Shown: in pieces, positions 6,717 to 13,077 of the stretch
Layout: the number at the start of each line of letters is the position of its first letter
Position numbering within the stretch: the first letter of the stretch is position 1
From: CAZPQV01 sp964588705
Lineage (GTDB): Bacteria > Bacteroidota > Bacteroidia > Flavobacteriales > Weeksellaceae
Reading direction: 5' to 3'
DNA length: 17,094 nt
Assembly (NCBI GenBank): GCA_964588705.1
Contig: CAZPQV010000049.1
Coordinates: 1 to 17,094, forward strand
Position numbers and translations under genes: made by a program
The notes under the pieces: generated by a model
What the model saw: only the letters and a program-made list of their open reading frames with translations
Database searches by the model: none
What the model was told of the DNA's origin: nothing

Positions 6717-7053
6717 AGCCAATTTTTGAGCCGTTGGCTATAGGTTTATCAACAGAAAGGAGCGTAACTTCCCCTTCGTTTCCATAAACGCCAATCACCA
6801 GACATTCACTAAAGAAGTTTTTAATCTGTTTGGGCGGAAAATTGACTACTGCAATAATTTGTTTTCCTTTTAATTCTTCGGCAGTGTAAAGTTTTGTTAA
6901 CTGTGCAGAAGATTTTTTTATTCCCAAATCCCCGAAATCAATTTCGAGTTTGAAAGCAGGATTATTCAGTCCTTCAAAAAGTTCGGCAGCGATGATGGTT
7001 CCGCTCCTGATATCAATTTTTTCGAAATCGTTCCAGGTAATTGTTTCGTTCAT
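6715..7053 (-). CDS. csaA: CsaA-type tRNA-binding protein
   Basis: A 112-residue protein consisting of a single OB-fold tRNA-binding domain, the usual length for CsaA. Landmarks are FEKIDIRSGTIIAAELFEG, PAFKLEIDFGDLGIKKSSAQ, YTAEELKGKQIIAVVNFPPK and FFSECLVIGV, which match the family along its length. Related domains occur in the methionyl- and phenylalanyl-tRNA synthetases and in Trbp111. CsaA was first described as an export-related chaperone in Bacillus and is a dimer that binds tRNA; its main role in Bacteroidota is not settled. The ATG at 7053 gives the family start. A good promoter lies at 7082-7112. It is divergent from the broken HxlR gene and converges on the thiolase terminator. Confidence 0.92.
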   Translation of the reverse strand: MNETITWNDFEKIDIRSGTIIAAELFEGLNNPAFKLEIDFGDLGIKKSSAQLTKLYTAEELKGKQIIAVVNFPPKQIKNFFSECLVIGVYGNEGEVTLLSVDKPIANGSKIG

Positions 7054-7081
7054 TTTTCCACTTATTTCTGATTAATAAAAT

Positions 7082-7112
7082 CAAATTTAATTCATCTTTA
7101 CAAAAAAAACAA
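7082..7112 (-). promoter_or_regulatory. Bacteroidota-type promoter for csaA
   Basis: On the minus strand TTG (7112-7110), a 20-base spacer, then TAAATTTG (7089-7082), matching TAnnTTTG. The leader to the ATG at 7053 would be about 20 bases. Confidence 0.6.
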
Positions 7113-7154
7113 TCAGAAAACATCTACGTAAAACTTCGTATTTTAATTAAGCTG

Positions 7155-7187
7155 TTAACGTTAAATTCATAAAAAATTCTAAATTTG
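7155..7187 (+). promoter_or_regulatory. Possible promoter and palindrome upstream of the HxlR gene
   Basis: TAAATTTG (7180-7187) matches the -7 box and lies 40 bases before the ATG at 7228. There is no TTG at the expected -33 place; instead the perfect palindrome TTAACGTTAA (7155-7164) occupies it. HxlR regulators often control their own promoter, so this could be an operator, but a 10-base AT-rich palindrome can arise by chance. Confidence 0.35.
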
Positions 7188-7227
7188 TTGGCTTTAAATC
7201 TAAAGTAAAAGTAAAAAAGTAATTATT

Positions 7228-7611
7228 ATGAACTATCGCTCAATGTGTCCGCTCTCCAGAAGTTTGGATATTTTTGGTGACAAATGGCCGTTATTGATCC
7301 TGTGTGACGTAAGTATGTTCGGGAAAACCACCTTCAAATAACTGGCTCAAATGCCGGAAGGTATTGCTACCAACTCGCTTGCAGACCGTCTGGAAAAACT
7401 GACGAAAGAAGACTTTCTTACCAAAACCAGAAGCAATCGCAACAAACTGGTATTTCACTACAACATTACAGAAAAAGGAATGGATCTTATCCCGATTCTA
7501 CAGGCTGTAATTGCATGGTCTGAAAAATATGTTTACTCCGAAGAGGAATTAACCGAAGTTGCTGAATTGCTGAACATCGTAAAAACAAGCGTAGCCTTCT
7601 CGGAGAACTAA
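7228..7611 (+). pseudogene. HxlR-family winged-helix regulator interrupted by an in-frame TAA
   Basis: Reading from ATG 7228 gives MNYRSMCPLSRSLDIFGDKW, then PLLILCDVSMFGKTTFK, a TAA at 7339-7341, and in the same frame LAQMPEGIATNSLADRLEKL and onward to TAA 7609-7611. Ignoring the stop, the product is 127 residues with full HxlR architecture: the N-terminal Cys (Cys7, in the position used for redox sensing in YodB/HypR-like members), helix 1 (LDIFGDKWPLLIL), the recognition helix (IATNSLADRLEKL), the wing (KLVFHYNITEKG) and the C-terminal dimer helix. At the stop, family members commonly have Glu (FKEL), so a single GAA to TAA change explains it. A product restarted at ATG 7351 would have 86 residues and lack the Cys and helix 1. 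The remaining frame shows no other damage, so the change is recent, or it is a sequencing error. Confidence 0.85.
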
Positions 7612-10046
7612 AATCCAAGAAGTCTGAGCTTTAACTGAACCGCAAAATTTTCATTGAATTTTGCGGTTTTATAATGTCCAATTCGGTAGAAAAATCCGAG
7701 ATTGAATCTTGTGCTGAGGAAATTATTCCACTCCAAACCGGTTTCCTGATACAGATGGTTCAGTTTCTGAAAATCAAACTGATGATATTCCGGGTTCTTC
7801 ATATCACCTATTATCCCACGATACACCAAATCGAAACTGGAAGTATTTTTACCAAAACTTTTGAAATACCACGGAATTCGGTGTGTGAAATACAAGCCCG
7901 CAAACTTGTCGTTGAAGTATTTTCCCGATTCCATTGTTGCAAAACCAAGATAAGAAGTAAGGTTAAAATTTATCCCTTCATTCACCATCGGTCCCATCCC
8001 GTTCATATGAAAATGTTGCCAAATCGGAGCATCACCCAAAAGCAAACCTGAATAAAAACGGGCTCCTGTGGTCCCGATTTTTGTTTTGAAATTGTGTACA
8101 TACATCAAATCGAATCTACTAAAACTGAAATCTCCGCCAAACGATTTCAATCCCTGTTCGTAATTTAAAAACACTTCCGGATAGCCTTGATCATAAGTGT
8201 ATTTTCCGGTTGGAGTCATTATATTCTTGGAGTTCGGAGAGTATTTTAGTGAGAGCAGTGTTCCGAAATTTTTAAAATCATAGCCATAATCCTTAAACGA
8301 GTAATCGAATTTGGCGTCTTCCGTTTCTGAAAAAACAGAAATTTTTGCTGTGAGTGAATTCAGCAGATCATTTTCGTAGGAAAGCTTAAATCCTTCATAG
8401 CCAATAAAACGCTCATTTTTCTGATTGATTCCACCATTCATAAACTTCTTTCTGAAACTCCAAAGATTTTCGCTGAACTTTCCTGCAGCCATGACATCAT
8501 TAAAATACTGAATTCTAAAAAAAGAATTTTTCTCAAGCGTCGTTCTTAAGTCCAGACCTAAACTGTATTTCAATTTCTGGTCTTTAAATCCGTAAGCAAC
8601 ATAAAAATCCGGTGAAATATATTTGTGAAATCTTTCATTGAATTTTAAGTTTATGCCGGGGCGAAAACCTTCGTAACCGCTGCCTCTGATAAGATCTCCG
8701 ATATCCAGATCGGTAATTCCAATCCTGAATTTTCCTTTTAGCAGTGATGTCATCAGCTTGGCTTTACGGTCGAGTTTATACTTGGTTCCGACACTGTCTA
8801 TTTTTACATAAGTATTCTTTTCGCGCTCCGAAAGTTCATAAGTTCGGTAATTATCCAGTAAACTTCCATCAGCATTTTTTACATCCATGGTGTAGCCGCG
8901 ATATTGATCTGCAGTTTCTTCTGAAGGAACCTGATGTCCGAAATAATCAGCGGTGCGGAACACGTAATAACCAAACTTCTTCTTCGTTTCTTTTTCGTTT
9001 TCTTTTTCTTTCGTCTTTTCATCTGTACTGAATGCCGTGCTTGCAGCTTTCAGCTTCATATTTTCTTTCTGAATAAACCACTTATTTTCAATGGGAATCC
9101 AAATGGTGGTTACACTTCCTTCATTTTTTTTATTACTGTTGCTTTCAATTTTCTTAGTTCCGAAAGTCTGAGCATCAACATAAATATAGCCGTTAAATTT
9201 TCTGCGGTTTGGCTGTTGTTTGCGGTTCACATCACGGAAGCGAATCACATAATTTTGCCTGCCGTCGATTTCGATGGTATCTGTCAGAAAAAAACGGTGC
9301 AGTTCTCTGTTTTTTTCTGCAACCTGTCGTGGAATACGATTCTTATTGGAGTTCATGGCAATCAGTTCGTACAGAGGTTGATTTAGACCTGACATTCGGT
9401 TGTCCAACACCGAAACTTTTTCTCCATACTTCTGAGAATAAAGATATTTCTGCGCTCTTTCCCAAAGAAATAATTTGCTCTCTTTCATCAGCTTCATAAA
9501 ATTTACAGCTTCCAAAGAATCTTTCTTTTCCTTCTCTTTCTGAACTGTTTTTGGCAAACCTTTCAGCGAATCAAGTCTTTTATCGAGGAAATTATTATAA
9601 TAGGCAATGCTGTCTTCATCGAGATCAAACGAAATTCTTTCGTAAGATTTAAAAGAATAAGATTCTAAACTGTTCGGCGAGTTTTCTTTGAATTTTTCAT
9701 TTACTTTTTTCAAAATTTCCAAAGCACGCGGATCGCTTTTATCTTCAATCACCACTCTTTGTATGCTCGCCACTTTCGCTTCAGATTTTACAAGAAAAAC
9801 TTCCATCTTTCTGTCAACCACAGCATCATCATCATAAAATCCTTCCGCCCGAACATCGATTTTTTTACATTTCGTTCTAAAGTTTAAAATACCGTTGGAG
9901 TTGGTGCTACCGATTAATTTACCTTCACAAAAAACTGACGCATTTTGCACCGGAGACCAATCATCCGCTTTTCTCACCCTAAGTTCCGACTGAGAATAGC
10001 CCAACACAAATAAAAATTGCATAATAAGAATGATGATTTTTTTCAT
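7608..10046 (-). CDS. DUF5686 outer-membrane protein with carboxypeptidase-regulatory-like N-terminal domain
   Basis: An 812-residue exported protein. The signal peptide MKKIIILIMQFLFVLGYS is probably cut before Gln19. Residues about 20-90 are a carboxypeptidase regulatory-like beta sandwich (SPVQNASVFCEGKLIGSTNS, GFYDDDAVVDRKMEVFLV). Residues about 95-430 match the DUF5686 family core (DPRALEILKKVNEKF, SYSFKSYERISFDLDED, NGYIYVDAQTFGTKKIES, IENKWFIQKENMKLKA). From about residue 440 to the end, alternating amphipathic strands form a predicted outer-membrane beta barrel that ends in a C-terminal Phe (KLRLLGF), the usual barrel-assembly signal. The family is widespread in Bacteroidota and sometimes lies near TonB-dependent systems, but its function is unknown. 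It is transcribed alone. Its stop codon (TAG) overlaps the stop of the convergent HxlR frame by two bases. Confidence 0.88.
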   Translation of the reverse strand: MKKIIILIMQFLFVLGYSQSELRVRKADDWSPVQNASVFCEGKLIGSTNSNGILNFRTKCKKIDVRAEGFYDDDAVVDRKMEVFLVKSEAKVASIQRVVIEDKSDPRALEILKKVNEKFKENSPNSLESYSFKSYERISFDLDEDSIAYYNNFLDKRLDSLKGLPKTVQKEKEKKDSLEAVNFMKLMKESKLFLWERAQKYLYSQKYGEKVSVLDNRMSGLNQPLYELIAMNSNKNRIPRQVAEKNRELHRFFLTDTIEIDGRQNYVIRFRDVNRKQQPNRRKFNGYIYVDAQTFGTKKIESNSNKKNEGSVTTIWIPIENKWFIQKENMKLKAASTAFSTDEKTKEKENEKETKKKFGYYVFRTADYFGHQVPSEETADQYRGYTMDVKNADGSLLDNYRTYELSEREKNTYVKIDSVGTKYKLDRKAKLMTSLLKGKFRIGITDLDIGDLIRGSGYEGFRPGINLKFNERFHKYISPDFYVAYGFKDQKLKYSLGLDLRTTLEKNSFFRIQYFNDVMAAGKFSENLWSFRKKFMNGGINQKNERFIGYEGFKLSYENDLLNSLTAKISVFSETEDAKFDYSFKDYGYDFKNFGTLLSLKYSPNSKNIMTPTGKYTYDQGYPEVFLNYEQGLKSFGGDFSFSRFDLMYVHNFKTKIGTTGARFYSGLLLGDAPIWQHFHMNGMGPMVNEGINFNLTSYLGFATMESGKYFNDKFAGLYFTHRIPWYFKSFGKNTSSFDLVYRGIIGDMKNPEYHQFDFQKLNHLYQETGLEWNNFLSTRFNLGFFYRIGHYKTAKFNENFAVQLKLRLLGF
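7638..7670 (+). terminator. Probable terminator of the HxlR transcript inside the DUF5686 coding region
   Basis: AACCGCAAAATT (7638-7649) pairs perfectly with AATTTTGCGGTT (7657-7668), a 12-bp stem with a 7-base loop, ending in TTTT (7667-7670). It starts 27 bases after the HxlR stop on the plus strand. The same bases encode the last barrel strand (ENFAVQL) of the DUF5686 protein on the minus strand. In the minus direction no T tract follows. Confidence 0.65.
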
Positions 10047-10153
10047 TGATGCTGTTAGTTTTTATTTAAAAGTATTTAATCTGTTGCTAAAATTAATTAA
10101 TTTGCATAGAAATTGTTAGCACATTAAAGTTTAATTAATAAATATTTTTAACG

Positions 10154-10639
10154 ATGAAAAAAATTCTACTGTCCGCAGTACTTTTTATTGGATTTTCAGC
10201 CCTTGGAACTGCAAATGCACAATCATCAGAAAACCTTGGTGATCTGAAGGCTAAAAAAGAAGTTCTGAAGCTCAATACCAAACTGAACAATGACAAAATA
10301 AAACTTGAAAAAGAAAGAAAAGCTTTCGAAAAATATCAGAATGAGGTAAACGATGCCAATAAGGAAGCTGAAAAGAAAGGTTCGGATTTTTCTGGTTCCT
10401 CCAACGCCGGCGATACTGCGAAAGAAGCTAAAGCTGCAGCAAAAAAAATGAAGGCAGCACAAAAAGCCAATAAAAACCTTGCCAGCAGCAAAAAGAAGAT
10501 TGAAGATTTGGAGAAAGGCATTAAAAAAGCTGAGGATAGAATTGCAAAGCTAAATCAGCAAATCGAATTTACAGACAAGAAAGCCAAAAAAGCAAAAGAG
10601 TCTGAAAGTACTGAAGAAAACACTGAGAAAAAAGATTAA
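10154..10639 (+). CDS. Secreted Lys/Glu-rich coiled-coil protein, tandem paralogue 1
   Basis: A 161-residue protein with the signal peptide MKKILLSAVLFIGFSALGTANA, cut at ANA before Gln23. The mature part is almost entirely charged helix: a first coiled coil (about residues 30-75, VLKLNTKLNNDKIKLEKERK), a Gly/Ser-rich break (KKGSDFSGSSNAGD), and a second coiled coil (about 88-145, AKEAKAAAKKMKAAQKANKN and LEKGIKKAEDRIAKLNQQIE), then a polar tail. It has no transmembrane segment and no recognised domain. It is probably periplasmic and possibly a helical hairpin folding back at the Gly/Ser break. The next gene encodes a clear paralogue with the same plan. The function is unknown. The 107 bases upstream, shared with the divergent DUF5686 gene, are AT-rich, and I see no complete promoter there. 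Confidence 0.8.
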   Translation: MKKILLSAVLFIGFSALGTANAQSSENLGDLKAKKEVLKLNTKLNNDKIKLEKERKAFEKYQNEVNDANKEAEKKGSDFSGSSNAGDTAKEAKAAAKKMKAAQKANKNLASSKKKIEDLEKGIKKAEDRIAKLNQQIEFTDKKAKKAKESESTEENTEKKD

Positions 10640-10648
10640 TAAAAACTT

Positions 10649-10675
10649 GAAGGAAATCATACGCTTCCTTTTTTT
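10649..10675 (+). terminator. Weak intrinsic terminator between the coiled-coil genes
   Basis: AAGGAA (10650-10655) pairs with TTCCTT (10665-10670) with a 9-base loop, followed by more T to 10675. The stem is short and a rival pairing (GAAG with CTTC) exists, so read-through into the second gene is likely. Confidence 0.5.
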
Positions 10676-10698
10676 AAATTAAATAAAATTAAATACCA

Positions 10699-11112
10699 AT
10701 GAGGAAGATAATTTTCGCATCCGTTATTTTATGCAGTTCATTCTTTGTAGTTGCAAAGGCACAAAACCTCAATGTACTGCAAGCTCAGAGACAAGCCGTA
10801 AAACTGAATCTTGATCTTATAGATAAGAAGATAGACTTGGAAAAAGCCAAAGCCGAACGCGACAAGCGAGAAGCAAAAGCTGCGGAAGCCAACAGCGAGG
10901 CAGAAAGTGTTTCCAACTCCGACCAAACATACAGCAGCGATCCAAAGCAGGCAAAAAAAGCTGAACGCATTGTAAAACGTGCAGAAACTGCCAATAAAAG
11001 TTTAGAGCGTGGCAAACAAACCATCACCAAACTCGAAGCCGAAATAAAAGGCCTCGAAGTGAAGGTTGAAAACGCTAAATATATTGTGGAGTTCCACGAA
11101 AGATTTCAATAA
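10699..11112 (+). CDS. Secreted coiled-coil protein, tandem paralogue 2
   Basis: A 137-residue protein with the signal peptide MRKIIFASVILCSSFFVVAKA, cut at AKA before Gln22. The mature region mirrors the preceding gene: a first helix AVKLNLDLIDKKIDLEKAKA, a Ser-rich break (SVSNSDQTYSSDPKQ), and a second helix KKAERIVKRAETANKSLERG followed by ITKLEAEIKGLEVKVENAKY. The shared pattern includes KLNxxLxxxKIxLEK, the Ser-rich interruption, ANKSL/ANKNL and IxxLExxIKxxExxxxxxxxxIEF, so the genes arose by duplication. It lies 59 bases after the first gene, behind a weak terminator, and ends in a strong one. The function is unknown. Copy 2 lacks the Lys-rich C-terminal tail of copy 1. Confidence 0.8.
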   Translation: MRKIIFASVILCSSFFVVAKAQNLNVLQAQRQAVKLNLDLIDKKIDLEKAKAERDKREAKAAEANSEAESVSNSDQTYSSDPKQAKKAERIVKRAETANKSLERGKQTITKLEAEIKGLEVKVENAKYIVEFHERFQ

Positions 11113-11142
11113 AAAATTCCCGCGTTTGCGGGAATTTTTTTT
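11111..11142. terminator. Bidirectional terminator between convergent genes
   Basis: AATTCCCGC (11115-11123) pairs with GCGGGAATT (11128-11136) around GTTT, with a run of A before and a run of T after, so it works on both strands. It starts inside the stop codon of the second coiled-coil gene and lies about 60 bases past the stop of the cytochrome peroxidase gene. Confidence 0.9.
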
Positions 11143-11199
11143 AACGTTTTGACTCAGTCTGATAACGTTATTACTAAAAGATATTTCTGCGAATACTGC

Positions 11200-13008
11200 T
11201 TATTTATCGTCCAGCGATTTCATAAAATCGATAATCTTATCAATTTCGGTTTGGGTAAGGTTTAGCTTCGCATCTGAAAGAGTCTGGTTTTCCACTTTCA
11301 GTCCTAAGCCACTTCCGCCGCCTTCGTTGTAAAAATGCATGACTTCCTGCAACGTACGATATCCGCCGTTATGCATGTACGGAGCCGTTTTGTTGATGTT
11401 GCGCAGCGTTGGAGTTTTAAAGGAATTTTGAAGCGAGGGTACAGTCTCATGAAATTTTCCACGACCTAAATCGGGAGAAAGCTTTTTGTTTTGCCAGTTT
11501 TCAGCAGTTCCTAAAACTTCCTGTTCTGTTTTGGTGAAAGTCGGTGGCACCGTTCCATTGAAAAACGGAATAAAATGACAACTTGCGCAATTGGCTTTTC
11601 CCACAAACAGATTAAAACCTTCCTTCTGATTTTGTGTTAAAGCATTGAGATTACCACGCATAAATTCATCAAAATCTGAATTAAAAGTCGCCAAAGATCT
11701 TACATAACTTGCCAAAGCATTCTGTAACTGCCACAGTTCTGCCTTTTCGGTTTTATATATTTTTTTGAAAACTTTTAAATAGGCTTCATTCTGATTAATC
11801 TTTTTGATAATATCATCCAAATCACCGTGCATTTCATCTTTGTTGGTAATAACATCGGAAGTTTGCCCTTCTAAATCTGCATTACGCATATCCCAAAACT
11901 GACCGTGCTGAAATGCAGAATAATTAAGCGATGGCGTATTTCTTTGCAACAAATGATCTTCCAGAGAGAGCGATTTTTCTCTCATGTCTGTAAACGCTTT
12001 CTCAGCAATATGACAGGTAGTACAGCTTCTGGAATTATCTTTTGATAGAAAAGGATCATTAAACAACTGTTTTCCCAATACAACTTTATCATCAGATATT
12101 TTAAAATTATCTCCGGGAACAAATGCGTTAACCTCAAAAGCGTTTTCAGCAAAAAAAGAAGTGGCATCTTTCTTTAAAGCTGTTGTAACTTCAATATCTG
12201 CAATCTTTTGTTCTTTTTTAAAATCAAGCATTAAAGCAGATATTTTATTAAGATTTTCTGGAATAAACGTGGCGAAATCGAAAGTTTCTTTATCTGGATT
12301 TTTCTTAAGTATTTCGATAGCTTTCTCAATTTCTGTATTGATTTTTTTCAGTTGTTCACTTTCTGAAGTCGGAAGAAATTTTAAGCCATCTTTTATACTT
12401 TCTAAAGCAAATGGCATTTCATAAAGATGCTTCCCGGAAACCGGCGTATCGAAACCCGAAATACTTAAACCGGAAATACGAAAAACCTGATTTCGCAATG
12501 CATCAAAGACCTGCGCACGGTTTACCGATATCGTTTTAAAATGTGTTTCAATCGTTCCGGATTTACTTAACAGCAATTTCAAATTTCTGATGATTTCTGG
12601 GTTATTGGATGTTTCGTATTCATAAATCAGTTCTTCCAAAACCTGTAAACCTTCGGGCTCAATCACAATATTTTCTGCAAATTCTATCTCGGGAATTGCC
12701 GGTCCGTTAATGAATCTTGCTGAATGTGGCAGAAAATATTCAACCGCCCACTCTATTTTTTTATAAGTAATTCTTAAACTGTCGAAATTTTTCTGAAGTG
12801 TTTTTTCGTCGACGTTATTTTCAGTTAAAGAAATTAAGTCCTGAATTTGAGATTTGAATTCGACGTTGGTTTTTAGAATTTCGTTTTTTACATTAACCAA
12901 ATCTTCACTGATGGCTTTTTGCTGTGTTCCAGAACATTGTTGTAAGGCAAACATCAACAACCCCAAACCAAATACCAACAAAAAAATATGCTTTGATATA
13001 TTCTTCAT
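11200..13008 (-). CDS. Diheme cytochrome c peroxidase (CCP/MauG family) with imelysin-like N-terminal helical domain
   Basis: A 602-residue exported protein. The N-terminus MKNISKHIFLLVFGLGLLMF is followed by ALQQC, a possible lipidation Cys25, though the lipobox is poor. Residues about 30-285 are a helical region with no heme motif: YKKIEWAVEYFLPHSARFIN, GLQVLEELIYEYE (120-132) and LSISGFDTPVSGKHLYEMPF. Residues about 300-600 are the CCP/MauG diheme domain with CTTCH (Cys329-His333) and CASCH (Cys474-His478), plus RNTPSLNYSAF, FWDMRNADLEGQ, TPTLRNI and PYMHNGGYRTLQEVMHFYNE. The family reduces H2O2 with electrons from c-type cytochromes, or, in MauG-like members, oxidises protein residues. 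Typical CCPs have about 330-350 residues, so the N-terminal half is an addition. It lies 69 bases downstream of the PhoX-like gene on the same strand, and no promoter is evident between them. Confidence 0.92.
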   Translation of the reverse strand: MKNISKHIFLLVFGLGLLMFALQQCSGTQQKAISEDLVNVKNEILKTNVEFKSQIQDLISLTENNVDEKTLQKNFDSLRITYKKIEWAVEYFLPHSARFINGPAIPEIEFAENIVIEPEGLQVLEELIYEYETSNNPEIIRNLKLLLSKSGTIETHFKTISVNRAQVFDALRNQVFRISGLSISGFDTPVSGKHLYEMPFALESIKDGLKFLPTSESEQLKKINTEIEKAIEILKKNPDKETFDFATFIPENLNKISALMLDFKKEQKIADIEVTTALKKDATSFFAENAFEVNAFVPGDNFKISDDKVVLGKQLFNDPFLSKDNSRSCTTCHIAEKAFTDMREKSLSLEDHLLQRNTPSLNYSAFQHGQFWDMRNADLEGQTSDVITNKDEMHGDLDDIIKKINQNEAYLKVFKKIYKTEKAELWQLQNALASYVRSLATFNSDFDEFMRGNLNALTQNQKEGFNLFVGKANCASCHFIPFFNGTVPPTFTKTEQEVLGTAENWQNKKLSPDLGRGKFHETVPSLQNSFKTPTLRNINKTAPYMHNGGYRTLQEVMHFYNEGGGSGLGLKVENQTLSDAKLNLTQTEIDKIIDFMKSLDDK

Positions 13009-13014
13009 AATGAC

Positions 13015-13040
13015 AAAAAGTATCAGCAGAAAACTGCTGA
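13015..13040 (-). terminator. Terminator-like hairpin between the PhoX-like and peroxidase genes
   Basis: On the minus strand TCAGCAG (13040-13034) pairs with CTGCTGA (13029-13023) around TTTT, and a run of five T (13019-13015) follows. It lies in the 69-base gap; the T run ends six bases before the peroxidase ATG at 13008. It may be a partial terminator, an attenuator or a processing site. Confidence 0.6.
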
Positions 13041-13077
13041 CACTTTAAAATTTATTTAAAAATGACAAGTGATTCTC

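Noticed and set aside
7351..7611. A separate 86-residue gene starting at ATG 7351
   Set aside because: The sequence continues the HxlR domain in the same frame from ATG 7228, with conserved residues upstream of the stop, and no ribosome-binding site precedes 7351. A broken gene is the better reading.
8744..9386. Plus-strand open frames opposite the DUF5686 gene
   Set aside because: They are Phe/Cys-rich shadows of Lys/Glu codons on the other strand, overlap each other, and show no domain or start signal.
10226..10462. Minus-strand open frames opposite the coiled-coil genes
   Set aside because: Poly-Phe translations are complements of AAA/GAA codons; there is no independent evidence of coding.
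11162..11171. Palindrome ATAACGTTAT in the spacer before the peroxidase stop
   Set aside because: It is 3' to both convergent genes, short and AT-rich, with no promoter nearby; chance is adequate.
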